DNA from: JAKFEW01 sp036675505
Lineage (GTDB): Bacteria > Cyanobacteriota > Sericytochromatia > S15B-MN24 > JAQBPE01
NCBI GenBank assembly: GCA_036675505.1
Contig: JAKFEW010000110.1
Coordinates: 1-64,000, forward strand
Direction: 5' to 3'
DNA: 64,000 nucleotides
Every line of letters starts with the position of its first letter. Position 1 is the stretch's first letter. The notes under the pieces are model-generated. The model saw only the letters and a list, made by a program, of their open reading frames with translations. It was not told where the DNA came from and made no database searches. Both the position numbers and the translations under genes were made by a program. Shown one piece after another: positions 18,383-32,393 of the stretch.

Positions 18383-18561
18383 GTGTCCCACGTCTTCTTT
18401 ATGCCACATGGCGCGCCCATGATCCAAATGGCATGGTGCCGGCAGCCTTGCAAGGGTAGGCACGCTGCCGTTCCACGCCCACGATGGGTATGATCGTCAA
18501 CACACCATTGGCAACATGAAGTCGGGCCGCCGGGCGGCGCCGTGGGAGAGGAGCGCGAACG

Positions 18562-18915
18562 ATGCGAATCCAAACTGTGAAGCCGTCCGATGGGCCGGCC
18601 GTCCTGCAGCTCGAAGGCGACCTCGACGCCGCCAGCAGCCCGCAGCTCAAGGCCGGGTTGCTCGCGCTCCTCGATGCCGCGGACCGCGGGGTGGTGGTGG
18701 ACCTGGCCGGCGTGCCGTTCATCGACAGCTCCGGCCTCGGCGCGCTCGTGGCGGGGCTGAAGTCCGCCAGGCAGCGCGAGATCGGCTTCGCGCTCGCAGG
18801 CATCCAGGTGGCCGCCCAGGCGATTTTCACGATCACGATGGCGGATCACGTCTTCGAGATCTTTCCGACGGCCGAGGCGGCATCAGCCTTTCTGGCGGGA
18901 GCGCGGAAGGCGTGA
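18562..18915 (+). CDS. STAS-domain anti-sigma factor antagonist (RsbV/SpoIIAA type)
   Basis: 117 aa, with GAGAGGAG before the ATG. The STAS fold begins with IQTVKPSDGPAVLQLEGDLD and carries the phosphorylatable Ser region GVPFIDSSGLGALVAGL, with the normal DSSG motif. In the known cycle an RsbW-type kinase phosphorylates this Ser and a PP2C phosphatase removes it; the dephosphorylated form binds the kinase. Both enzymes are encoded next door (18912 and 16922). The RsbW-like gene overlaps this stop by 4 bases, indicating coupled translation. Confidence 0.92.
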   Translation: MRIQTVKPSDGPAVLQLEGDLDAASSPQLKAGLLALLDAADRGVVVDLAGVPFIDSSGLGALVAGLKSARQREIGFALAGIQVAAQAIFTITMADHVFEIFPTAEAASAFLAGARKA

Positions 18916-19343
18916 ACGCGACCCGGCTTTGCCTGACCGTGGAGGCGCGCCTGGAGCGCGTGGCCGCGTTGCGGGAGCTCGTCCATTCGCTCGCTCGGGC
19001 GTCCGGCCCGGCCCGGGTGTTCGAGGCGGAGCGGGTGCACCGCTGGGCGCTCGCCGTTTCGGAGGCCGCGACCAACGCGGTCCGGCACGCCTACGGCGGG
19101 GATTGCGCGGGGCCGCTCACGCTGGAGATCGAGGTCGGCGCGGCGCAACTCGTTTTCCGCCTCAGCGATCGCGGCCGGGCGGCCGAGACCTGGCCGCCCA
19201 CCGCGCCCGAGGTCGCGTTTCCAGCCGAAGGAAGCTATGGTCTCATGATCATCCATGACGTGATGGACGACGTGCACTATGAGCGGCGGGCCGACGGCAC
19301 GAACACCCTGACCATGGTGGCGCGGGTGGGCGCCGGTGCTTGA
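18912..19343 (+). CDS. RsbW-like anti-sigma factor serine kinase (HATPase_c_2)
   Basis: 143 aa from a GTG overlapping the STAS stop (GTGA). GHKL ATPase motifs are present: N box VSEAATNAVRHAYGG, G1-like LSDRGRA and a G2-like GSYGLMIIHDVMDDV. This is the compact HATPase_c_2 type used by anti-sigma kinases. The target sigma factor is not encoded nearby; in its absence the HTH protein at 19381 or a sigma factor elsewhere may be the regulated partner. Its stop overlaps a possible early GTG start of that HTH gene. Confidence 0.9.
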   Translation: MNATRLCLTVEARLERVAALRELVHSLARASGPARVFEAERVHRWALAVSEAATNAVRHAYGGDCAGPLTLEIEVGAAQLVFRLSDRGRAAETWPPTAPEVAFPAEGSYGLMIIHDVMDDVHYERRADGTNTLTMVARVGAGA

Positions 19344-19380
19344 GCGCAACCGGCAAGACATCGAGCAAGGGGGCCGCGAG

Positions 19381-19830
19381 ATGGCAAGGAACGACTACAC
19401 GCTGACGATTGCGGAGGTCAGCAAGCGGTTGAACAAGAGCACGCGCACGGTCCATCGCTACAAGGACAGCGGGCGGCTCTCGCACGTCATCGGCACGACG
19501 CAAGGCAATCCGCTCTTCTTCTCGCAATCCGAGGTCGAGGACCTCGAGCGCGAGCTGTACCCGCGCCTCGCCACCGCCGGGGCCCTGAACGATTCCCAGT
19601 TCTGGGACCGACTCGCGCGCGTCGAGCAGGTCCTGGGCGTGCTCGAGCGCAACCCGCTGCTGGATCGCGTCGCGCAGCTGGCGAGCGGGCTCGAGGACGA
19701 GGCGGTGAGTGACGAAGTCTCCAAGGCGCTTCAACAACTGGCCACCCTGACGGGCCACGGCGCCGACGTGGACCGGACCACGCTGGGCAAGGTCTTCGTT
19801 CGGCTCGGCAACGCGCTGCTCAATGCTTGA
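19381..19830 (+). CDS. Helix-turn-helix (MerR-like) DNA-binding protein
   Basis: 149 aa from the ATG at 19381 with AAGGGGG upstream; a GTG at 19336 that overlaps the previous stop would add 15 residues. The N-terminus (YTLTIAEVSKRLNKSTRTVH, then YKDSGRLSHV) is a winged HTH of the excisionase/MerR kind. The rest is predicted helical and has no metal or ligand motif. It is encoded immediately after the anti-sigma kinase, so it could be the transcriptional output of the partner switch, an unusual idea that needs testing. Its 3' end overlaps the convergent sensor kinase gene by 11 bases. Confidence 0.75.
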   Translation: MARNDYTLTIAEVSKRLNKSTRTVHRYKDSGRLSHVIGTTQGNPLFFSQSEVEDLERELYPRLATAGALNDSQFWDRLARVEQVLGVLERNPLLDRVAQLASGLEDEAVSDEVSKALQQLATLTGHGADVDRTTLGKVFVRLGNALLNA

Positions 19831-21886
19831 GGGCCTCTGGAGGCCGCGGCAACACGACCGTGAAGGTGCTGCCTTCCCCCGGGCTGCTCGTCAGGCGGAT
19901 CTGCCCGCCATGTCCTTCCTCGATCAGCTTCTGGCTGATCGCGAGCCCCAGGCCGGTCCCCGGCGTGTTCGGTGACGTGCCCCGCGCGGCCCTCACGAAT
20001 TTCTGGAAGATGCGCGCCTGGTCTTCCTGTGCGATGCCCACGCCGGAATCGGTCACCAAGACGTGGATTTCGGCACCGGACGCCTGGGCCGCCACCCGGA
20101 TGTGGCCGCCCGCCGGGGTGAACTTGCTCGCGTTCGAGAGGAGGTTGCCCAGCACCTGGACGATCCTGTCGCGATCGAACCGCGCGACGAGGGGTGCCGC
20201 GAGCGAGACCTCCAGGGTCAACCCGTTGGCTTCGAGGACGTGGGCGAAGCCTTCCGCGACCTGGCGCACGACGGGCGCGAGATCGGCCTCGGCGAGCTCG
20301 TAGCGGACGTGCCCGCCCTCGATCGCCTGGGTGTCGAGCAGGTCGTCGACCAGGCGGTGGAGGCGATTGGCCTGTTCATGGAGGATCGTGACGAACCGCG
20401 ATTGGGTCTCGTTGAGCGGCCCGACTTGCGGCTTTCGGATGATGGTGATCGCGTTCTTGATGGCCGCGAGCGGCGTTCGCAGCTCATGGCTTACCGTCGC
20501 GACGAACTCATCCTTGACCTTGTTGAGCCGCTGGAGCTGGGCATACGCCGACCGGAGCCGCGCCTCCATCCGGCGGTGCTCGTCCTGGGCCCGGTAGGCC
20601 TCGATGAAGTTGGCGCATGAACCGAGCAGCGGCGCGAGGAACTCGCGCAGCGCCTCATCGTCGAGGCAGGAAGGCGCCTGGAGGCAAACGACCCCGAGCG
20701 GCGTATCGCCCTTGCGCAGCGGCGAACACCAGACCACCCGATCGTCGCCGGGGGCTGCAGGCGGCATCCAGCCGCCTTCCGGCGGCACGGCGTCCGGCGT
20801 GTGCGCCCCGCGCAGGCTCTCCGCGGCCGGCTCCGCGTCGGCGATGAACAGCAGGCGCTCGTTGCGCCATTCGCCGATGTGTCCGCCCACGCTGCCGGTC
20901 AAACACACGATGTCGTGGAGCAGCTCCGCGAACAGGACCGCCGGCGGGACGTCGGCGATGAAGCGCGTCTGGGCGTGGCTGATCGCCTGGAGGAGGTAGT
21001 TGGTGCGTCGCAGTGCGTCCTGGGCCCTGACGTTTTCGCTGACGTCGCGGAAGTTGATCAAGAGGCCGGCCACCTCCTGGCGATCGAGCATGTTGTCGCT
21101 GACGCCTTCGAGGACACGCCAGCCGTCCCGGCTGCGGAACCGACCGACGATGGTGGGCCCCATGCCCGGTGACCCGAGGGCACGGTCGACCAGGCGCCTG
21201 AAGTACGGGCCGTCGGCCGGATGGAGCAACTCGTCCACCGGCCGGCCGATCAGCTGGTCGGGGCGCTCATCGAGGACCCGCTCCACGGAGGTCGACGCGT
21301 AGCGGATCGCCGCCGAGCGATCCAGGATCAGCGTGATGTCCGAGCCGTGCTCGGCCAACAGCCGGAAACGCGCTTCGCTCCGCCGGAGGGCCTCCTCGGC
21401 GAGGTAGCGCTTGATCGAGAGCGACAGCACGTTCGCGAGGGCCGAGAGGCCGCCCAGGTCGCGCGGCGACCAGCCATCGCCGGCCACGCCCGTGTAGGCA
21501 CCCAGCAGGAACCCGAGGTCTTCGGCCGGGAAGAAGGGCACGAGCACCAGGCCGCCCATCGCCTGGGCGCTGTAGAACGCCTCATCCGCGGGCGAAGGCG
21601 CGGACTCGCCAGGGAAAACGAGCCAGTCGCCCCGCATGAGGCGGTCGTGCCAGAGCGCCCTGACTTCCGCCTGGAACCGCGGGGCCGCGAGGTTCATCCA
21701 CGACGCCGGGGCGGCTTCCTGGACCGTCATCAAGAAGACGCCGTCGAGCCCGAGGTCGTCGCCGAACCGGCCCAGGAGGGTCGGGAGGTTGTCCTGGAGC
21801 GAGTTCCCCTGGAGCAGCTGGCCAGTCATCCAGCGCAGCAGGTCCTCGAAAGCCGGCGGCGAAGCCACCATCACCTCGTTCGCCAT
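19820..21886 (-). CDS. Soluble GAF-PAS-GAF sensor histidine kinase
   Basis: 688 aa. Order: a GAF-like domain at about residues 15-160, a PAS domain at 170-285 (RFRLLAEHGSDITLILDR to LLINFRDVSE), a second GAF-like domain at 300-430, a coiled coil, then HisKA with SHELRTPLAAIKNAI (His467). A HATPase domain completes it (VLGNLLSNASKFT, VTDSGVGIAQEDQ, GTGLGLAISQKL). No transmembrane segments are seen, so it senses inside the cell. It lies 11 bases downstream of a response regulator gene on the same strand, its likely partner. Its tail overlaps the convergent HTH gene. Confidence 0.92.
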   Translation of the reverse strand: MANEVMVASPPAFEDLLRWMTGQLLQGNSLQDNLPTLLGRFGDDLGLDGVFLMTVQEAAPASWMNLAAPRFQAEVRALWHDRLMRGDWLVFPGESAPSPADEAFYSAQAMGGLVLVPFFPAEDLGFLLGAYTGVAGDGWSPRDLGGLSALANVLSLSIKRYLAEEALRRSEARFRLLAEHGSDITLILDRSAAIRYASTSVERVLDERPDQLIGRPVDELLHPADGPYFRRLVDRALGSPGMGPTIVGRFRSRDGWRVLEGVSDNMLDRQEVAGLLINFRDVSENVRAQDALRRTNYLLQAISHAQTRFIADVPPAVLFAELLHDIVCLTGSVGGHIGEWRNERLLFIADAEPAAESLRGAHTPDAVPPEGGWMPPAAPGDDRVVWCSPLRKGDTPLGVVCLQAPSCLDDEALREFLAPLLGSCANFIEAYRAQDEHRRMEARLRSAYAQLQRLNKVKDEFVATVSHELRTPLAAIKNAITIIRKPQVGPLNETQSRFVTILHEQANRLHRLVDDLLDTQAIEGGHVRYELAEADLAPVVRQVAEGFAHVLEANGLTLEVSLAAPLVARFDRDRIVQVLGNLLSNASKFTPAGGHIRVAAQASGAEIHVLVTDSGVGIAQEDQARIFQKFVRAARGTSPNTPGTGLGLAISQKLIEEGHGGQIRLTSSPGEGSTFTVVLPRPPEALKH

Positions 21887-21897
21887 CTCGCGACGCC

Positions 21898-22275
21898 TCA
21901 GGCGGTGCGCGCGAACAGGCCGTCGAGGAGGCCCAGCACGGCCTCTTCCTCGAACGGCTTGCGGAGGTAGGCGTCGGCCCCCGCGTCCCGCGCTTCTTGC
22001 TCGTCGCGCTTCAGGCCTTTGGCGGTCAACACGGCCACGTAGGTCTGGCTGAGATGAGGATCCCGGCGAATCGTCCGACAGAGATCGATGCCATCGTGAT
22101 CGGGCAGCATCAGGTCGAGGAGCACCACACGGGGCCGATCACGTTCCAGGATCTCGAGCGCTTCGGCGCCGTCGCGGGCGGCCAAAACCGAATAACCCTC
22201 GGTTTCCAGGATGAACCGCGTGGTTTCCAGGATGCTGGGTTCATCTTCCACGATGAGGACGGTTTTTGCGGGCAT
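21898..22275 (-). CDS. Single-domain response regulator, partner of the sensor kinase
   Basis: 125 aa from the ATG at 22275, preceded by AGAGG; a TTG six codons upstream is less likely. A receiver domain alone: LIVEDEP acidic pocket, phospho-acceptor Asp in VLLDLMLPD, switch Thr in VLTAKG and Lys in YLRKPF. It precedes the kinase gene by 11 bases and is its probable phosphate acceptor. It is similar to the receiver at 16466. Without an output domain it may act through protein contacts, for example with the nearby GAF-PP2C phosphatase. Confidence 0.92.
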   Translation of the reverse strand: MPAKTVLIVEDEPSILETTRFILETEGYSVLAARDGAEALEILERDRPRVVLLDLMLPDHDGIDLCRTIRRDPHLSQTYVAVLTAKGLKRDEQEARDAGADAYLRKPFEEEAVLGLLDGLFARTA

Positions 22276-22285
22276 GGGGGGCCTC

Positions 22286-22335
22286 TGCGTCAAGTGTATG
22301 CCGATGCGTCAATAGGCATATGCTCGGTTATTGTA
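22286..22335 (-). promoter_or_regulatory. Putative promoter and direct-repeat control region of the response regulator-kinase operon
   Basis: Two TGCGTCAA direct repeats (22286-22293 and 22305-22312) are spaced 19 bases, about two helical turns. An inverted repeat TATGCC/GGCATA (22297-22302 with 22315-22320) lies between and beside them. A TACAAT -10-like box on the minus strand is at 22335-22330. No convincing -35 is seen. Confidence 0.35.
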
Positions 22336-22476
22336 GCAGGTTCCATCGTTGGGATCCCATTAATCGCCTTCAAATGCGTGTTAAGTTTGTGTTTGTTCAC
22401 GAAGCCTGCCCGACCGCTCACGGTATAACCCCCTTGCGAGACCGCCCAGCGGAATCGCCCCGATTAAGGGCAAGGC

Positions 22477-22494
22477 GCGGAACTCCGGTTCCGC
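22477..22494 (+). promoter_or_regulatory. Hairpin directly upstream of the ribosome binding site of the 104-aa protein
   Basis: GCGGAAC and GTTCCGC (7 bp, TCCG loop) end five bases before GGAGG. It could regulate translation or protect the 5' end of the mRNA. Confidence 0.4.
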
Positions 22495-22512
22495 TTCACG
22501 GAGGATACAATC

Positions 22513-22827
22513 ATGGGTGGAGCTCTCAAAGCTATCGGCGGTCTCGTCCAGACGCTGGCCCCTATCGCCAGCCTGATCCCGGGCATCGGCCCCCTCATCT
22601 CGATGGTCGCACCGATCGCGGGCGGTTTGCTCGAGAAGGTCGGCGGCGGCATGGAAGGGGCCGAAGAGAAGGCCAAGGAAACCCGCCGGAACGACGCCAA
22701 GATGGAAGCCAACAAGCAGGCGGCCGACGAAGACGCGGGTGGGGCCGAGAACATCCTCGGCGCGCTCGCCGGGGGGGCGCTGGGCGGTCCTTTGGGTGCC
22801 GCTCTCGGCGGCGGCCTGTTCGGCTAG
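22513..22827 (+). CDS. Small glycine-rich amphipathic protein, unknown
   Basis: 104 aa with a strong GGAGG at 22500-22504 and an efficient terminator behind, so it is a compact, probably highly expressed single gene. The N-terminal 40 residues are hydrophobic and Gly/Pro/Ile-rich (LAPIASLIPGIGPLISMVAP). The centre is charged (EGAEEKAKETRRNDAKMEAN) and the C-terminus is a glycine-zipper-like run (GALAGGALGGPLGAAL). No classical signal peptide is seen. Such a layout occurs in membrane-active peptides, holin-like proteins and some bacteriocin precursors, but no family match can be claimed. The terminator isolates it from its neighbours. Confidence 0.7.
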   Translation: MGGALKAIGGLVQTLAPIASLIPGIGPLISMVAPIAGGLLEKVGGGMEGAEEKAKETRRNDAKMEANKQAADEDAGGAENILGALAGGALGGPLGAALGGGLFG

Positions 22828-22854
22828 CCCGTCGAATCAACCCGAGCACCTTGC

Positions 22855-22883
22855 GACCGGGCCCAATAGGCCCGGTCGTTTTT
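22855..22883 (+). terminator. Rho-independent terminator of the 104-aa protein
   Basis: A perfect 9-bp stem GACCGGGCC/GGCCCGGTC with loop CAATA is followed by GTTTTT. Confidence 0.92.
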
Positions 22884-22935
22884 CGGGTAAAGGACCCACG
22901 GTTGTACGTTAAAATCCCCCCGTTTAGGAGGCCCG

Positions 22936-23811
22936 ATGTCGGATCCCACCGCGACCATGACGCCCGAGCAGCAGGCTGCATACGAGGAGGCGAAGAAGAA
23001 GTTCGACGAGCTGAAGGGTCAGTTCGATCGGGCGATGACGGATGCGAAGAACACCACGGCGCATCAGCTGAAGGTCGCCCGGGAGCGCTTCGCGCACGCC
23101 GAGCGGGAGCTTGAGCGGTCGGTCTCCCTGCGGGAGCGCCTCGAGCCGAGCAAAGACGTCCCGCAGGTGGTCGAGCATTTCGAGAAGATGCGCCTCCTGA
23201 GCGAGGTCTACAGCGAGATGAAGGCCATGATGGCGATCGAAGTCGCGATCCTCGAGCGCAACTTCAAGGAAATCGACCAGATCCCGATGCTCGAGCTGCG
23301 GGCAGACTACCCGCAGGACCTCAATCCCGTCGTGCTGCCGCCCCACACCGATCTCGGCTACATCGAGCACCGCACGCGCATGGACGTGGCCCTGCTCGCG
23401 TACCACTGGTTCCGCAACCGCCGCGGCCTCGACGTGGTGATGCGCGCGGCCGGCGTCGAGTTGCGGGCCTACGAGGCCGGTGAGGAGGAGGCCACCCAGG
23501 CCGCCGCCGCCGAAGGCCTCAAGAAGGCCATGCAGGACGACCGCGAGACGCAGATCCTGGTGGGCAAGCTCGGTCCCGAGCTCGAGGAGGCGCTCGCGCT
23601 GCTCGATTGGGCCACCGACAGCCTGCAGACGCTGGGTCAGCTGCCCGCCGGCCCCAAGCGCGAAGCGCTCGCCGATCCGGATTGGTCGAAGCTCAACGGC
23701 CGCGTCAACCAGATCCTCGAGCTGGCCGAGCGCGTCCACAACGTGCCGGCGCTGGCGCCGCTCTTCCCCTACAAGGGCAAGCCGACGCCGCTGTTCGAGA
23801 CCCAGCCCTAG
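22936..23811 (+). CDS. Coiled-coil protein of unknown function
   Basis: 291 aa, with TAGGAGG in front of the ATG. Residues about 8-90 are highly charged and helical (YEEAKKKFDELKGQFDRAM), a probable coiled coil. The middle region contains LPPHTDLGYIEHRTRMDVAL and a conserved-looking FRNRRGLDVVMRAAGVELRA. The C-terminal half is acidic and helical again. There is no signal peptide, membrane segment or recognised catalytic motif. The acetyltransferase gene starts 9 bases after its stop, so the two are probably cotranscribed. Confidence 0.7.
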   Translation: MSDPTATMTPEQQAAYEEAKKKFDELKGQFDRAMTDAKNTTAHQLKVARERFAHAERELERSVSLRERLEPSKDVPQVVEHFEKMRLLSEVYSEMKAMMAIEVAILERNFKEIDQIPMLELRADYPQDLNPVVLPPHTDLGYIEHRTRMDVALLAYHWFRNRRGLDVVMRAAGVELRAYEAGEEEATQAAAAEGLKKAMQDDRETQILVGKLGPELEEALALLDWATDSLQTLGQLPAGPKREALADPDWSKLNGRVNQILELAERVHNVPALAPLFPYKGKPTPLFETQP

Positions 23812-23820
23812 GGTCGGAGG

Positions 23821-24726
23821 ATGTTCGAGACCCGCCGCCTCGCGCCGGAGGACGTGGACACCTGGAGCCACTTCCTCACGCCGCAGGTGGCGGGTCTCGC
23901 CGATCCTGAGCAGTTCCGGACCTGGCGCGACCAGGTCTGGACGGCCGCGCGCTTCGGCATGTTCGAGGCGCACGGCGTATTCCCGGCCGGCGCGCCGACC
24001 GGACGCCCGATCGCCGTGCTGCTCGCCCAGGCGGCCGGCGGCCACCGGACCGTGGTCCTGGGCGTGGGCGACCTCGCGGACGACGTGCTGCGCCAGGCCT
24101 TTGGCCAACTCATGGCGATCTCGGCGGCGGTCTCCTGGCAGGAAGACACAGGGCCCGGTTGGGCCGACCGGCTCGCCGATCTCGGCGTCCGGCGTTTCGA
24201 TCACCAATCCTGGCTCAACCGGCTCGAGCCGGTCATGCGCCGGCTGGCCGACGTGCCGCCCGATCCCGCCGTCGCTCCCTGGGACGACGCCTGGCTCGAC
24301 GACGCGATCCGCCTGGTCGTCTCAGCCAACACGGGCAGCCTCGCGGGCCTCGTCCTCGCGTTGCCTCACGCGCCCACGCCCGCGGCGCTCGAGGCGGAAG
24401 TCCGCGCCATGGTCACGGCCGACGGCCGCCTCCTGAGGGAGGCTTCGTTCGGCTACCGGGTCGAAGGCTCGCTGGCCGGCGTCGTGTTCATCGTCGCGCT
24501 GCCCGAGGGCCCCGCGCTCTACGAGCTCGCGGTCGACCCGGCCACGCAGGGCCGCGGGGCCGGCAAGCACCTGGTCCACGCGGCCCAGCGCGCGCTGTTT
24601 GCCGCCGGGCACCGCGAGATGCTGTTCTGGACCACCGACGCGAACGCGCCGGTCCACCGCATCTCGAAGCCCGGCGAGTCCGAGGTGGTGGGCTCGGTGC
24701 CCAGCGCCTACTGGCTCGCCCCCTGA
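23821..24726 (+). CDS. GNAT-family N-acetyltransferase
   Basis: 301 aa. The C-terminal third holds the GNAT core: LYELAVDPATQGRGAGKHLV with the acetyl-CoA pyrophosphate loop Q-x-R-G-x-G-K, then HRISKPGESEVVG. An N-terminal extension of about 190 residues starts FETRRLAPEDVDTWSHFLTP and may be a second, degenerate GNAT domain. The enzyme would transfer acetyl from acetyl-CoA to an amine; the substrate cannot be deduced. It lies directly after the coiled-coil gene, possibly its substrate or partner. Confidence 0.82.
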   Translation: MFETRRLAPEDVDTWSHFLTPQVAGLADPEQFRTWRDQVWTAARFGMFEAHGVFPAGAPTGRPIAVLLAQAAGGHRTVVLGVGDLADDVLRQAFGQLMAISAAVSWQEDTGPGWADRLADLGVRRFDHQSWLNRLEPVMRRLADVPPDPAVAPWDDAWLDDAIRLVVSANTGSLAGLVLALPHAPTPAALEAEVRAMVTADGRLLREASFGYRVEGSLAGVVFIVALPEGPALYELAVDPATQGRGAGKHLVHAAQRALFAAGHREMLFWTTDANAPVHRISKPGESEVVGSVPSAYWLAP

Positions 24727-24760
24727 CCCATGAGGGTTGCCGGGCGGGTATGAGTGGCTC

Positions 24761-25426
24761 ATGACCGGCCGCATCACGTCACTGCTCCTCCTCGCCGCCC
24801 TCGCGACGAGCTGTACCGCCCTCGACGCCACGCCGCCCGGCCAGGCGGTCGGCGCGGCTGCGCTAGCCGCGCCAATCCCGACTCCCTCGGCGACTTCAAC
24901 TACCACCTCGCCCACCTTCGGGTCCGACCCCGTGCCCGCCGGTGCCTTCCTCTTCTACGAAGACTTCGAGCGCGGCTACGACCGCTGGGCGCTGCCCGAC
25001 GCGTCCGCGGCCGTCACCTTCCGCAAGCTGAACGCCCCCACGTGTGGCGGGCTGTGGTCGATCTTGCTCGGCACGGCCGACCATGCGCGCTATACGCCTG
25101 CGCCCGGCGAGCACGTCCTCGCGCTCAAGGCGCCGCTCGACCTGTCGAAGGCGAAGAAGCCGTTCCTCAAGTACGACGTGAAGGGCGTGACCTTCCCGGC
25201 CGAGGCCGTCGAACTTTGGGCCGAGATCCGCGGCGCGGGTGGCGCCTGGACGCCGGTCGGCCGGCGGGTGAGGGGCGGCTACGTGTTCATGGCGTCGATC
25301 GGGGCCGACCTGACGGCCTGGGCCGGGCAGCCGATCGACCTGCGCTTTCGGGCGCGGATGACCACCGGCACGGAAGGCGCGAAGGGCATGTACCTGGACG
25401 ACGTTCAAGTCGTGGAACCCAGCTGA
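24761..25426 (+). CDS. Lipoprotein with jelly-roll-like domain
   Basis: 221 aa from the ATG at 24761; the short upstream extension lacks a signal. MTGRITSLLLLAALATSC is a lipoprotein signal with lipobox ATSC. After a Ser/Thr/Pro spacer the protein has FYEDFERGYDRWALPDASAA and ends in KGMYLDDVQVVEPS. This pattern, with an opening EDFE...W and closing YLDDV, is typical of concanavalin A-like/MAM-type jelly-roll domains in secreted bacterial proteins that bind sugars or attach to surfaces. It is convergent with the large kinase gene, 19 bases apart. Confidence 0.75.
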   Translation: MTGRITSLLLLAALATSCTALDATPPGQAVGAAALAAPIPTPSATSTTTSPTFGSDPVPAGAFLFYEDFERGYDRWALPDASAAVTFRKLNAPTCGGLWSILLGTADHARYTPAPGEHVLALKAPLDLSKAKKPFLKYDVKGVTFPAEAVELWAEIRGAGGAWTPVGRRVRGGYVFMASIGADLTAWAGQPIDLRFRARMTTGTEGAKGMYLDDVQVVEPS

Positions 25427-25445
25427 TCGTGGAACCCGGCTGATC

Positions 25446-28280
<2,835 letters not shown>

Positions 28281-28342
28281 CAACCTGACGGGATCTAATG
28301 TTCCCCTGGTGGGGAGGGGTGTTTACGTTGGGGAAGAGGGTG

Positions 28343-31948
<3,606 letters not shown>

Positions 31949-31965
31949 AAGATGGACCGTCGATT

Positions 31966-32166
31966 CTAGTGCTTGAGGGTCTCTTCGCGGCGGTCTTCGC
32001 CGGCGCTGAGCTCGCGGCGCACGGTGTCTTCCACCTCGCGCGAGCCTCGCCGGAACTCGTTGATGCTGCGGCCCAGCGAGTTGGCGATTTCCGGAATCTT
32101 CTTGGGTCCGAACACGAGGAGCGCGACGACCAGGATGATCGCGAGCTCGGGCAGGCCGATGGGCAT
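31966..32166 (-). CDS. tatA: Twin-arginine translocase subunit TatA/TatE
   Basis: 66 aa from the ATG at 32166, with GGAGGT upstream; the longer open frame is rejected for lack of a ribosome binding site. The short N-terminal helix PIGLPELAIILVVALLVFGP is followed by KKIPEIANSLGRSINEFRRG, the FGPKKIP hinge and amphipathic helix being diagnostic. TatA oligomers form the pore for folded twin-arginine substrates. tatB and tatC are not in the window. It is followed by uvrB on the same strand, an association without an obvious functional link. Confidence 0.93.
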   Translation of the reverse strand: MPIGLPELAIILVVALLVFGPKKIPEIANSLGRSINEFRRGSREVEDTVRRELSAGEDRREETLKH

Positions 32167-32393
32167 GGGGTGAACCTCCGACAATTCCCTTCCATGATAG
32201 CGCACGGAACCTTCTTAGTCACGCATTGGATGCTCGAAAGCCTGATTGGATGCTGCCTTTCGGCCTGCGGTCCCTGGTTGCCCCCGGCGGATGGGCGTTT
32301 GAGATCCTTGATGGCGGGGTGTAGGATGGACAGAGGCCGGCTCGCCGCCTGCCAGCGCGCCCCCGCCTTCGCTCAAACCGGTTTACGCGCACG

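Noticed and set aside
22297..22320. TATGCC/GGCATA inverted repeat as a further copy of the TTGAC-N4-GTCAA operator
   Set aside because: Sequence and spacing differ; it only shares a TTGACG half-like element on the minus strand, so it is listed as a separate weak control region.
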